Source: a bacterium
GTDB lineage: Bacteria; Myxococcota_A; Bradymonadia; UBA7976; UBA1532
Reading direction: 5' to 3'
NCBI GenBank assembly: GCA_030426085.1
Contig: JAUHYW010000078.1
Coordinates: forward strand, 1 to 46,933
Length of the DNA: 46,933 bases
Part shown: positions 36,001 to 44,647 of the stretch, one piece after another
Layout of the letters: every line of letters begins with the position of its first letter
How positions within the stretch are numbered: position 1 is the first letter of the stretch
The notes under the pieces: model-generated
What the model saw: the letters and a program-made list of their open reading frames with translations, nothing else
The model's database searches: none
Told to the model about the DNA's origin: nothing
Program-made: the position numbers and the translations under genes

Positions 36001-39000
36001 AGGACGGCGCGACGAGCAGCATGCTCGGGGCCGACTTCTCGAGCGCGCTGCTGCTCGACGTCACCTTCGAAGAGGTGGCCATGCCCGGGGCCGACTTCCA
36101 GCGGGTCAACGCCACCGGCACCGCCTGGACCGGCTCCGACGTCGCCCGGGCCAGCTTCGCCAACGCCCGCCTCTCGCGCCCCGACTTCACCAACGCCGGG
36201 CTCGTCGAGGCCGACTTCGCCCGCCTTGACCTCACCGACGCCGTCTTCAGCGGGGCCGATCTGACCGGGGCCCAGCTCAACTTCACCGTCGTCGACAACG
36301 CCGACTTCGGGGGGGCGGTGCTCACCGACGCCAACCTCTTCCAGATGGCCGGGCGCAACGCCGGCTTCGGCGGGGCCCTGCTCGAAGACGCCCGCGCCAG
36401 CCGGGTCAACCTGCCCGGGGCCTCGTTCGGCCAGGCCGGGCTCACCCGCACGCTGTTCACCGACGCCACCCTCTCGGGGGCGAACTTCAGCAACGCGGCG
36501 ATGATCGGCACCGACTTCACCGGGGCCGACATGGTGGGGGCCAACATCGGCGGGGCCGGGCTCTCGGGGGTGACCTTCCGCGACACCGACCTGACCAACG
36601 CCGACTTCACCGACTCCACCGGCCGGCCCGAGGTCTTCCTGGGCATCAACCTCTCGGGGGCCAACCTGTGCGGCGTGCAGTGGGGCGAGTACGACGCCGC
36701 CGCCAACTGGGAGGGGGCCGTGCTCACCCGGGCGACGGTCTGCCCGCCCAAGGACGACAGCAACGTCTGCACCACCACCGCCGAGACCGCCAACACCGGC
36801 GAGACCCTGAGCTGCCGTCTCTTCGGGCTGCCCGACTTCGCCCCGTTCGTCGACCTCTCGGGGCTGACGCTGCCCGAGGAGACCGACCTCAGCGAAGAGA
36901 ACCTCGACCGGGCCAACCTCACCGGGGCCACCCTGCGCAACGTGATCATCGGCGACGCCCCCGGGGCGACCTTCGCCGAGGCCAACCTCGAGGGCAGCAC
37001 CATCGCCGCCGGGGCCAACCTGCGGGGGGCGATCTTCGTGATGGCCGATCTGACCGGGCTGACCATCGAGCCGGGGGTCGATCTGACCGGAGCCCGCTTC
37101 ACCGAGGCCAACCTGCGGGGGGTCGTCGCCGACGGCGCCATCCTCACCGGGGCCCGCTTCGGACAGGCCGAGATGAGCGGCATCTCGCTGGTCGGGGCCC
37201 GCATCGAGCGCACCGTGCTCAACCAGGCGCTGATGGGTGGGGCCGATCTGACCGACGCCGTCGCCCCCGAGGCCAGCGCGGTCGACGCCGTGCTCACCGG
37301 GGCCGACCTGACCCGGGCCGACTTCTCCGACGCCACGCTCACCGGGGCCGTCCTCAGCGGCGCCCGCCTGCTCCAGACCCGCTTCAGCCGGGCCGCGATG
37401 GGCGGCGTGGTGATGGATCAGGCCAGCCTCAACCAGACCCTGTTCGACGACGTCGACCTGCGCAGCGCCATCCTCACCGACGCCCGGGGCCTGCCGGCGA
37501 CGCTGCTGGGGGCCGACCTGAGCGGGGCCAACCTGTGCGGGGTGCAGTGGGGCCAGCTCAACGACCCGGCCACCTTCGCGTTCATCGCCAGCGACGAGAC
37601 CATCTGCCCGTTCAAGGACGCGTCCGGCGAGTGCCCGCTGACCGCCGCCGAGGTGCCCGACTGCCGGCTCTTCGGCGAGCCCATCCGGCTGGTGCCGGGC
37701 ACCGATCTGTCGGGCCGGGAGGACACCCAGGGCCTCGACATGGCCGGCCGCGACCTGAGCGGCTCGAACCTGAGCGGGGCCAACTTCGACCGGGCCACCT
37801 TCGCCGGGGCCGATCTGACCGAGGTCGACCTCACCGACGCCCGCCTGGGCAGCGCCGACCTCACCGGGGCCACCCTCGACCGGGCCCGGCTCGAAGGCGC
37901 CGACTTCTCCCGGGTCGAGAGCCCGCTGCCCGACTGGGTGCGCCTGGGCATCGACGCCGAGGGCGTCTACCGGGTCGCGACCCTGGTCGACGCCATCGGC
38001 GAGGGGCAGACCACCGATCTGAGCGGCGCCTGGCTCGAAGGGCGCAGCCTCGCCGGCTTCGACCTGCTCGGGGCCACCTTCGACCGGGCCACCATGCGTG
38101 GGGCCGACCTGCGCAACGCCGTGCTCGACAGCGCCACCTTCGTCGACACCCGGGCCTCCCGGATGAACCTGCGCGGGGCCAGCCTGCGGGGCACCGTCTT
38201 CACCCGGACCCGCCTCGCCGGGACCCTGCTCGGCTGCGGCGCCCCCGACGCCCGCCCCGACTGCCGCCCGGCCACCGTCACCGGAGCCGACTTCGCCCTG
38301 GCCCGGTTCGGGATCGACAGCGGCCAGCCCACCGACCTCGGCCAGCTCGACGCCCGGGCGGTCGACTTCGGCGGAGCGACCCTCGGCGGGGCCACCTTCG
38401 CCGACATCGACCTGCGCAACGCCCGCTTGCAGGGCGCCCGCTTCGCCCCGAACGACGACCTCACCGACGCCCGCCTCGCCGGGGCCGACTTCACCGGCGC
38501 GCTGATGGGCCAGGTCACGCTCAACGGCGCCGTGCTCGACACGACCACCCTCGCCGCCGCCGACCTGGGCGGGGCCGACCTGCGCGAGACCCGGATGCGG
38601 GGCACCGACCTGCGCGGCGCCCGCATCGGGGTGGCCCAGCTCGACGCCCGGCTGGGCGGGGCCGACCTCACCGGAGCCGACCTGCGCGACGCGACCCTGC
38701 TCGGCGTGATCGGGCAGGCCGCCGCCCGGACCACGCTGGTCGAGGCCGACCTGCGCGGCGCCGATCTGAGCCGGGCCGACCTGCGCAACGCCGACTACTG
38801 CCGGGCCGAGTTCGAAGGCGCCGTCGTCGACGGCCTGCGCATCGACCCCCAGCTCACCTGGGTCACCGCCGCCGTCGCCGAGGACGGCGACGGCCTCTAC
38901 CGTCAGGCCGATCTGGTCGCCGCGCTCCAGGCCGGGGACATCGACGACATGACCTGCGCCCTCGTGCGCGACGCCGACCTCGCCGGGGCCCCGCTCCAGG

Positions 39001-41498
39001 GCATCGACGCCTGGGATCGGGCCCTGCTCCAGCGGGTCGACGCCTCGGCGGCCAACTTCGGCGCCACCGACCTGCGGGACGTGCTGCTCGACGACGTCAC
39101 CCTCATCGGCGCCCGCTTCGCCGGGGCCCGCCTCGACGACCTCGACCTCTCGGGCGCCGATCTGACCGGGGCCGACCTCAGCCGCGTCCAGGGCCTGCGC
39201 CTCGACCTCGCCGGGGCCCGCCTCGTCGGCGCGCTGCTCAACACCGCCGTGCTCTCCGGGGCCGACCTCAGCGGGGCCGACCTCACCCGGGCGCGCCTCA
39301 TCGGGCTCCGGGCCACGAGCGCCGACCTCTCCGGGGCGACCCTGGTCGAAGCCGACCTCAGCGACGCCGTCCTCAGCGGCGGCGCCACCCCGACCCGCCT
39401 GATCGGGACCGACCTCTCCCGGGCGACCCTCGCCGGGGCCGACCTCACCGACGCCGTGCTCGACAGCGCCGTCCTGCTCTTCGCCGACCTGACCGGCGCC
39501 GACCTCGGCGGGGCCTCGCTGATCGAGGCCGACCTCGAGGGCGCCACCCTCACCGGATCGGACGTGCGCGACGCGACCCTGCGCCGGGCCAGCCTGCGCG
39601 ACGTCGACGACCGCCCGGCGCAGGTCGAGGGGGTCGACCTCTCGGGCGCCGACCTGTGCGGGGCGGCCTTCGGCGAGCTGAACCCGCCGGCCCAGTGGCC
39701 CCGGGTGACCCTCTCGGCGACCACGATCTGCCCCCGGCGCAACGCCGACGGCGCCTGCACCGAGACCCCCGCCTCGCTGCCCAACTGCTTCATCTGGGGC
39801 ACCCCGCCCGCGCTGGGCCAGGGCGTCGAGCTCAGCGACACCGACCTGCGGGGCTACGACCTCAGCGGGCGCAACCTCGCCGACGCCCGGCTCGACGGCG
39901 CCGACCTGCGCGGCGTGCCCGCCGTGGGCGCCGACCTCAGCGACGCCGACCTGCGCGGAGCGGCGCTCGACGGCTTCGACCTGACCGACGCCACGCTCGA
40001 CCGGATCCGCCTCGACGGGACCGACCTCTCGGGGGTCATCGGCGAGCTGCCCGCTTGGATCGTCGCCGGCATCGACGGCGACGGCGTCTACCGTCAGGCC
40101 GGCCTCGTCGCCGCCATCGGCGAGGGCTTCGACCAGCTCCGCGGCGCCAGCCTGCGTGGGGCCGACCTCGACGGCGCCGACCTGCGCGGCGCCGATCTGA
40201 CCGACGCCGACCTCTCGAACGCCGCCATCCGCCAGGGCCGCTTCGCCGGGGCCACCGCCCGGGGCACCCGCTTCATCGGCGCCGATCTGAGCAGCAGCGG
40301 CATGCGCGCGCTCGACCTGACCGGCGCCGACCTCTCGAACGCCACCCTCGACGCCACCGACCTCACCCGGGCCGACCTGCGGGGGGCCACCTTCGCCGGG
40401 ACCGTCGGCCGCGGCGGATCGCTGACCGTGCTCGTCGAGGCCGACCTGCGCAACGCGACCCTGCGGGGGGCCGACCTGCGCAACGCCGACTACTGCCGGG
40501 CCCACCTCGAAGGGGCCGACGTCGCCGGGGCCACCGCCCGCGACGCCCAGCCGTGGCTGACCCTCGGCCGAAACGGCGTCGGCCTCTACGGTCAGGCCAC
40601 CCTCGTCGCCAGCGTCGTCGGCGCGGCCCAGGCGGTCGACCTCACCTGCGCCCGGCTGACCGACGTCGACCTCAGCGACGCCGACCTGCGCCGGGTGACC
40701 TCCCTGCGCTTCGCCCGCCTGGAGTCGGTGGTCTTCACCGGCACCAACCTGCAAGGGCTGCGGGGCATCTCCGACGTGCAGCTCGTCGACACCGGCTTCG
40801 CCGAGGCCGACCTGCGCACCGCCCAGCTCACCGGCGCCCGCATGGCCGGGTTCGACTTCGCCGGGGCCGACCTGCGCGACGCCAACTTCTCGGGGGCCGA
40901 GCTCACCGGCGCAGATTTGAGCGGCGCCCGCATGGCCCGCATCAACCTCTCGGGGGCCCGCCTCATCGGCGCCGATCTGAGCAACGCCGGCATGGGGGAC
41001 GCCGACCTCGACGGCGTCGACCTGTCGGGGGCCACCCTGCCCGGAGCCAACCTGCGCGCCGCGGCGATGTCGGGGGTCACCCTGGCCAACGCGGATCTGC
41101 GGGGGGTCAACCTGCGCGACGCGGTCATCGTCGACGCGACCGCCGATCGGGCCGACTTCACCGGCGGCAGCTTCGTGGCGGCGACCCTGCGCCGGGGCAC
41201 GTTCGACGACGCGCTGCTGCGCGAGGTGAACCTCAGCGGTCTGGCCTTCGAGGAGAACGTGTCGATGATCGGCACCGACCTGCGCGACGCGGTCGGCCTG
41301 CCCCGCGGCGCGCCCAGCGTGCGGTTCGCCGGGGCCAACCTGTGCGGGACCATCTGGGCCAGCATCAGCCCCGACGTGCAGGCCATCCCGTCGGGGAACG
41401 TGCAGGTCGACGGGCTGACGATCTGCCCCGATCAGGATCCGGTGACGCTGCTGTGCAGCCGGGTGGGGGGCTGTCTGCTGTTCGATCAGGCGCAGTAG
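33027..41498 (+). CDS. Giant pentapeptide-repeat lipoprotein (2823 aa)
   Basis: A predicted lipoprotein (lipobox LALGC, Cys33) with an N-terminal Cys-rich region to about residue 155 (ERCERTSDCAEGTC; EICELCHVDNLIEACEQPGY). About 2600 residues of A(D/N)LxG-type pentapeptide repeats follow (e.g. ADLTGADLTRAIL), a family folding as a right-handed quadrilateral beta-helix. At roughly four residues of rise per five-residue coil side, the solenoid would be very long, possibly bent at inserts. Recurrent non-repeat modules interrupt it: type A (PxWV..GIDxDGVYR), D (GC..D...RACxPA), B (NADYCRAxFEGA...DLTC) and C (ANLCGVQWG...TICP...C.LFG). It ends in a C module (GGCLLFDQAQ). The ATG at 33027 is preferred to TTG 33015 because of the GGGGG before it. 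Most pentapeptide proteins are far shorter and cytoplasmic. Confidence 0.95.
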   Translation: MWRSAGAARRGDGLFARRLALAATMLVGLALGCGDDGAAGSVGLGERCERTSDCAEGTCIGARICARNCRFLGETCADGTTCWEAESIEGAPVQVCSRTGCDGRSCPPNSVCDQAQLDCVCTPPFREISGICELCHVDNLIEACEQPGYDDPCMCIDLRNQSFAAAALAGFDLTGAVYGRGTVFAEDFDPTMAGMFGPGAQLPGVRYPALVLQGVDVSQGNLMEADLVGADLTDGQFAGTDLTRALLVRSTLEGATLRGAILTDASLDGASLLNANLSAANLAGATLVGANLAGANLADADLTGADLTRAILNNANLDGAILAGANIEGAQMRGIQGDVPQWVEASVGPDGTASADNLARAVRERGFSELEGANLAGSDLRNQSLAGENLAQANLAGAAMSGADMQGANLEGANLEGARMQGAQADGANLAGADMSRANLAGASLKEAQMDGANMAGANLSDAAMEGASAKGANMSGANLSGAQAAGADLSEADLSGADLSGAQLYDEATDQAANLAGADMSGANLSDAGLRGANMQGAVLDGTFTGTGTCGDGRGCDAEHPCADGGMCIPRNPAPQADLRAADLTDASMRNATLPGAQLTEAKLSNADLSGSDLRGADMTGASAAGAAFDGTELAGTDLSAADLSGSDLRRARLDDTTVLTDANLSDADLSGQALSGGQLSGATLIGARLQGTNLRGAFIERSDFTNADMRGVLIGCCDVRDLMGDRVAPRACEPARARAANFSGVDMRPLATRPTDLWGVDLRGLAFGGAQLQRVAFGPADVRGAQFIDVAGPGIDFSQARVTGAIFSNARIQGSLLTDRDLTDNRFDGADLTGVDFTGSNLLRADFGRAWLEETRLDGASATDASFQSSTIIGDIDTQDRPASLVGASLAQARLVGTSLASTDYCRADFEGAVLDRVVQNPTMPWLDPGRDGENTWKQATLLAVLGGPAPPNDLTCVRLTEAELLGIELLANTRFTRARLEAVTFGITEDGATSSMLGADFSSALLLDVTFEEVAMPGADFQRVNATGTAWTGSDVARASFANARLSRPDFTNAGLVEADFARLDLTDAVFSGADLTGAQLNFTVVDNADFGGAVLTDANLFQMAGRNAGFGGALLEDARASRVNLPGASFGQAGLTRTLFTDATLSGANFSNAAMIGTDFTGADMVGANIGGAGLSGVTFRDTDLTNADFTDSTGRPEVFLGINLSGANLCGVQWGEYDAAANWEGAVLTRATVCPPKDDSNVCTTTAETANTGETLSCRLFGLPDFAPFVDLSGLTLPEETDLSEENLDRANLTGATLRNVIIGDAPGATFAEANLEGSTIAAGANLRGAIFVMADLTGLTIEPGVDLTGARFTEANLRGVVADGAILTGARFGQAEMSGISLVGARIERTVLNQALMGGADLTDAVAPEASAVDAVLTGADLTRADFSDATLTGAVLSGARLLQTRFSRAAMGGVVMDQASLNQTLFDDVDLRSAILTDARGLPATLLGADLSGANLCGVQWGQLNDPATFAFIASDETICPFKDASGECPLTAAEVPDCRLFGEPIRLVPGTDLSGREDTQGLDMAGRDLSGSNLSGANFDRATFAGADLTEVDLTDARLGSADLTGATLDRARLEGADFSRVESPLPDWVRLGIDAEGVYRVATLVDAIGEGQTTDLSGAWLEGRSLAGFDLLGATFDRATMRGADLRNAVLDSATFVDTRASRMNLRGASLRGTVFTRTRLAGTLLGCGAPDARPDCRPATVTGADFALARFGIDSGQPTDLGQLDARAVDFGGATLGGATFADIDLRNARLQGARFAPNDDLTDARLAGADFTGALMGQVTLNGAVLDTTTLAAADLGGADLRETRMRGTDLRGARIGVAQLDARLGGADLTGADLRDATLLGVIGQAAARTTLVEADLRGADLSRADLRNADYCRAEFEGAVVDGLRIDPQLTWVTAAVAEDGDGLYRQADLVAALQAGDIDDMTCALVRDADLAGAPLQGIDAWDRALLQRVDASAANFGATDLRDVLLDDVTLIGARFAGARLDDLDLSGADLTGADLSRVQGLRLDLAGARLVGALLNTAVLSGADLSGADLTRARLIGLRATSADLSGATLVEADLSDAVLSGGATPTRLIGTDLSRATLAGADLTDAVLDSAVLLFADLTGADLGGASLIEADLEGATLTGSDVRDATLRRASLRDVDDRPAQVEGVDLSGADLCGAAFGELNPPAQWPRVTLSATTICPRRNADGACTETPASLPNCFIWGTPPALGQGVELSDTDLRGYDLSGRNLADARLDGADLRGVPAVGADLSDADLRGAALDGFDLTDATLDRIRLDGTDLSGVIGELPAWIVAGIDGDGVYRQAGLVAAIGEGFDQLRGASLRGADLDGADLRGADLTDADLSNAAIRQGRFAGATARGTRFIGADLSSSGMRALDLTGADLSNATLDATDLTRADLRGATFAGTVGRGGSLTVLVEADLRNATLRGADLRNADYCRAHLEGADVAGATARDAQPWLTLGRNGVGLYGQATLVASVVGAAQAVDLTCARLTDVDLSDADLRRVTSLRFARLESVVFTGTNLQGLRGISDVQLVDTGFAEADLRTAQLTGARMAGFDFAGADLRDANFSGAELTGADLSGARMARINLSGARLIGADLSNAGMGDADLDGVDLSGATLPGANLRAAAMSGVTLANADLRGVNLRDAVIVDATADRADFTGGSFVAATLRRGTFDDALLREVNLSGLAFEENVSMIGTDLRDAVGLPRGAPSVRFAGANLCGTIWASISPDVQAIPSGNVQVDGLTICPDQDPVTLLCSRVGGCLLFDQAQ

Positions 41499-41641
41499 CC
41501 ACGGAGGGCCCGCCGCCGCCCTCGTCGTGGTCGTGGTCGAGACGCCCGGAGAGGGCTGCGGTGGTCGGGCGAACGGGTGTACGGGATCGGCGGTGTGTGG
41601 GTCGGCTCGGTGTCACGGTGGGAGTGGGTGATGTGATGGTC
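41499..41641. other. Non-coding stretch after the pentapeptide gene
   Basis: No gene, RNA or clear terminator is visible here. Short frames over the region lack ribosome binding sites and give low-complexity translations. Confidence 0.5.
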
Positions 41642-41935
41642 GGCCGGCGGTCCCGGGGTGTCCCGGGCTCATCGGCTGCGCCGAGTGTCGCCCGGGATCC
41701 CCCGGGGCCGGCCTCGTGGGCTTCGGTGTGGGGTCGGGTGGATGTGATGGGGGTGGTGGGCATCGCATCGGCGGCCGGCGGTCCCGGGGTGTCCCGAGCT
41801 CATCGGCTGCGCCGAGTGTCGCCCGGGATCCCCCGGGGCCGGCCTTCGGGCTTCGGTGTGGGGGGCGGGTGGATGTGATGGGGGTGGTGGGCATCGCATC
41901 GGCGCGGCCGGCGGGGTCCCGGGGTGTTACGGGCT
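41642..41935. repeat. 131-133 bp tandem repeat, 2.2 copies
   Basis: A unit starting GGCCGGCGGTCCCGGGGTGT begins at 41642 and 41773, with a partial third copy at 41906. It contains CATCGGCTGCGCCGAGTGTC and a GGTGGGCATCGCATCGG end. Copies 1 and 2 differ at only a few positions. The remaining DNA from 41936 to 42315 shows no recognisable gene or repeat; frames there are short and without RBS. Confidence 0.8.
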
Positions 41936-42315
41936 CCTTCGTGGTGCCGAACGTGTCGCTGCGCGACGGACCTACGCCCCGTCAGGTCGAGGGCTTGGTC
42001 CCCCTCCACACCCCGGGCGCCGGCCGCGCGGGGCTTCGGTGGGGGATGGCTCCGGGCGGGGGGCGTGGCGGCCGTCGACCGGCGCTCGCCCGCCGCGCCT
42101 CGCGTATCTGGTGCGGGGCACGACGGCCGGTCGAGGAGCGCGTGGTGCGCGAGGGTGGGTTGGCTGGGCGGGGCGCTCAGAGCGTCGGTCGTTCGCCGGT
42201 CGACGTCCTGTGCCACGCGCTCTGACTCGGGGGAGGTGGAGCCAGTTGGGGTATGCCATCACGGGCGTCGTCTGTGATCGGGCGTTGGTTTGGCGAGCAG
42301 GTGATCGTCAATCAC

Positions 42316-42475
42316 CCAGGCGGTCGCCTTGTCGACCCGTCACCCACCCAGGCGGTCGCCGTGTCCGCCCGTCACCCACCCAGGCGGTCGCCTTGTCGAC
42401 CCGTCACCCACCCAGGCGGTCGCCGTGTCCGCCCGTCACCCACCCAGGCGGTCGCCTTGTCCACCCGATGCTCAC
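42316..42475. repeat. 32-bp tandem array with alternating 64-bp super-unit
   Basis: Five units starting CCAGGCGGTCGCC begin at 42316, 42348, 42380, 42412 and 42444, exactly 32 bases apart. Units 1 and 3 continue TTGTCGAC, units 2 and 4 GTGTCCGC, and unit 5 TTGTCCAC, so the array grew by duplicating 64-bp dimers. There are no unique spacers, so it is not a CRISPR array. 32 is not a multiple of three, arguing against coding use. Confidence 0.9.
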
Positions 42476-42634
42476 CCAGACTGCCATCAACGGAGGTCGA
42501 GCGCGTAGCGCGAGACGCGAGCGACGCTGTCTCTGCACATGCCACCGCTCATCCAGGTCGATGACCAGCGCACAAGATCCCACCCAGAACGAGCGAGCAC
42601 GCGAGCGGAGCGAGCCGCCGAGCGCAGCGCAGGT

Positions 42635-42651
42635 GTCCGGCTACGCCGGAC
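42635..42651 (+). other. Hairpin at the intron insertion site
   Basis: GTCCGGC-TAC-GCCGGAC forms a perfect 7-bp stem with a 3-base loop, ending four bases before the predicted intron 5' end. Group IIC-type introns are known to insert just downstream of terminator-like hairpins. The last bases of the stem also belong to the candidate IBS1 (ACGGGC, 42650-42655). Confidence 0.7.
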
Positions 42652-42655
42652 GGGC

Positions 42656-44647
42656 GTGCGCCCGGCATGGGCGCAGGACCGGGGGTGGAAGTCCCCCACG
42701 AGCCCACTGGAGGGAATCGGACGTGAAAGGCAACTGCACCAGAAAGCCGCACCGGGCGACCGGCGCGGTGGACGAATCCGCGAGGAGGTGTGGGATGGAA
42801 GCCCGTAGCGAACCACGGCACCGAACGAGAGTGAACCCCTGTGCAGGCCGGTCCACCCGGGTGAACGAGCGCCTGAGCGCGATGCCCGAAATCCAGTCGG
42901 GGTGGTCAGGTAGTGGGGGCGGCGGTCGTGGGAAGTCCTGTGCTCTTACCCGGGGAGATCTCCCTGGATCCGCCACGAGCGGTAGACCCGTCGGGGACGA
43001 CGGGACGACGTCCGGGGAGAAGTCGGATCGCCTCATAGTAGCGCTGAAGCCGGGTAACGCTGGTGGAGCGAAGGGGGCGACACGTTGAGAAGCGTGGAGT
43101 CACGTCAACTGTCATTCGTGTTCGCCGACAGCCCTTCGGGGAGCGGGGACGAAGCGTCGACCGGCGGACCGGTCGGCAAGGCGTTCCTGCGGCTCACAGC
43201 GAAGGCAAGGAAGACGAGCGACCCCACCACCACCGCAGCCGGGGACACGACCCGGCTGCTCGACGCAGTCGCGTCGCCGGCCAATCTGGCGGCGGCGTTG
43301 CTGCACGTCGCGCGAAACAAGGGCGCGGCCGGAGTGGACGGTCGGAGCGTGGACGAGGTCATGGCGGATGCTCACCGCCTGCTGCCTCGGCTGCGCGCGG
43401 CTGTGCTGTCGGGGCAGTATCGCCCCGGCGACGTTCGGCGGGTCTGGATCCCCAAACCCGGCGGAGGCCGACGTGGCCTCGGCATCCCGAACGTGGTCGA
43501 TCGTTGGGTTCAACAGGCGGTGCACCAGGTGCTGGCGCCCGTCTTCGACCCGACGTTCAGCGCGCACAGCCACGGCTTCCGCCCCGGACGCGGCGCGCAG
43601 ACGGCCATCGCCGACGCGAAGGCGCACCTCGAAGCGGGCTCCACCTGGATGGTGAGCATCGACCTGTCGAAGTTCTTCGACCGGGTGAACCATCAGCGGC
43701 TGCTGGCTCGGATGAGTCAGCGGGTCGCCGACGGACGCCTGCTGAGGCTGGTGCACCGGATGCTGAAAGCGAAGGTCGTCCTGCCGGACGGCACGCGGGT
43801 GTCCACCGAGGAGGGCACGCCGCAAGGCGGGCCGCTCTCGCCGCTGCTGAGCAACATCGTGCTCGACGAGCTCGATCACGAGTTGACGCGGCGGGGACAC
43901 CGCTTCGTTCGCTATGCCGATGACTTCAACATCTTCGTGCGCAGCGAGCGGGCCGGACACAGGGTGATGGCCTCGACGACGCGGTTCATCGAACGCCGCT
44001 TGCGGCTGAAGGTGAACGCGGAGAAGAGCGCCGTCGCCCGCCCGGGAGAGATCCACTTCCTCGGCTTCAGCCTGCCCGTGCGGGTTGACGGGGCGGTGGA
44101 GGTCGACCTCTCGGAGCGCACCAAGAAGCGGATGGCCGCCAGGATCCGGGCGCTGACGCCCCGAAACTGGGGCCGTTCGATCGAGGCGTGCATCGAGCGG
44201 CTCAACGTCTATCTGCGGGGATGGTTCGGATACTTCCGACTCGTCACACGCTTCGGCGCAGGTCGCATGCGCGCGATCGATGGCCGCATCCGGAGACGGC
44301 TGCGTGCGATCATCGTCAAGCAGAAGAAGCGCCCGCGGTATCTCTACCGGCACCTCGTCGAGCGCGGCGTCAGACCTGGGACTGCTGCTGGCCACGCCTG
44401 GAGCGGGTGGGGCCCCTGGCGGCAGAGCGTCGGCGCCATGCATCGGGCCTATCCCAATGCATGGTTCCACCGGCGACTCTACTGCCTGGAGCACGAGTGG
44501 CGGCAGCTCTATGAACCGTAGGAGGTGGTGTCGACCGGGCCGGTGATTCCACCGGTCTCGATATGTCGACGTGAAGAGCCGGATGTGAGGTCCACAAGTC
44601 CGGTTCTGTGAGAGGCGCCCCGGGGCAACCCGGGGCGCCTACTCGAC
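42656..44647 (+). mobile_element. Group II intron, complete, with maturase ORF
   Basis: The 5' end is GTGCGCCCGGCATGGG, the standard GUGYG start. A single internal GCCCGT (42801-42806) is perfectly complementary to the ACGGGC just upstream of the intron, a candidate EBS1/IBS1 pair. Domain V (about 44575-44608) pairs AGAGCCGGA with TCCGGTTCT around an inner GTG/CAC stem and includes the AGC triad. Domain VI (44610-44644) pairs AGGCGCCCCGGG with CCCGGGGCGCCT across a GCAA tetraloop, with A44641 bulged above a GAG/CTC base stem. That is the branch point, seven bases from the 3' end GAC at 44647. All RNA parts and the maturase are intact, so the element (1992 bp) may be active. Confidence 0.9.
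43085..44521 (+). CDS. ltrA: Group II intron reverse transcriptase/maturase
   Basis: A 478-aa intron-encoded protein that assists splicing and reverse-transcribes the intron into target DNA. RT blocks in order: NKGAAGVDG, RRVWIPKPGGGRRGLGIPNV, DPTFSAHSHGFRPGRGAQTA, WMVSIDLSKFFDRVNH, GTPQGGPLSPLLSNIVLDEL, the active site RYADDFNIFV, and EKSAVARPGEIHFLGFS. The thumb/maturase X domain follows (IEACIERLNVYLRGWFGYFR; RAIDGRIRRRLRAIIVKQKK). The C-terminus ends LEHEWRQLYEP without an HNH endonuclease, so integration would rely on a target hairpin or replication fork. TTG at 43085 follows AGGGGGCG; GTG at 43094 is an alternative start. Confidence 0.95.
   Translation: MRSVESRQLSFVFADSPSGSGDEASTGGPVGKAFLRLTAKARKTSDPTTTAAGDTTRLLDAVASPANLAAALLHVARNKGAAGVDGRSVDEVMADAHRLLPRLRAAVLSGQYRPGDVRRVWIPKPGGGRRGLGIPNVVDRWVQQAVHQVLAPVFDPTFSAHSHGFRPGRGAQTAIADAKAHLEAGSTWMVSIDLSKFFDRVNHQRLLARMSQRVADGRLLRLVHRMLKAKVVLPDGTRVSTEEGTPQGGPLSPLLSNIVLDELDHELTRRGHRFVRYADDFNIFVRSERAGHRVMASTTRFIERRLRLKVNAEKSAVARPGEIHFLGFSLPVRVDGAVEVDLSERTKKRMAARIRALTPRNWGRSIEACIERLNVYLRGWFGYFRLVTRFGAGRMRAIDGRIRRRLRAIIVKQKKRPRYLYRHLVERGVRPGTAAGHAWSGWGPWRQSVGAMHRAYPNAWFHRRLYCLEHEWRQLYEP

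Noticed and set aside
32907..40754. A 2615-residue open frame antisense to the pentapeptide gene, rich in VGPGEVG-like repeats.
   Set aside because: It mirrors the GCC-GAC/CTG codon periodicity of the sense gene: stops cannot arise from its AT-poor codons. It has no signal, no domain and a weak start. The sense gene has a signal peptide, RBS and family motifs.
41936..42315. Several 70-170-codon frames in the gap after the giant gene.
   Set aside because: They overlap on both strands, have no RBS or recognisable motif, and lie in repeat-rich DNA.
42316..42475. Possible CRISPR array.
   Set aside because: Units are contiguous with no unique spacers, and no cas gene is present in the window.
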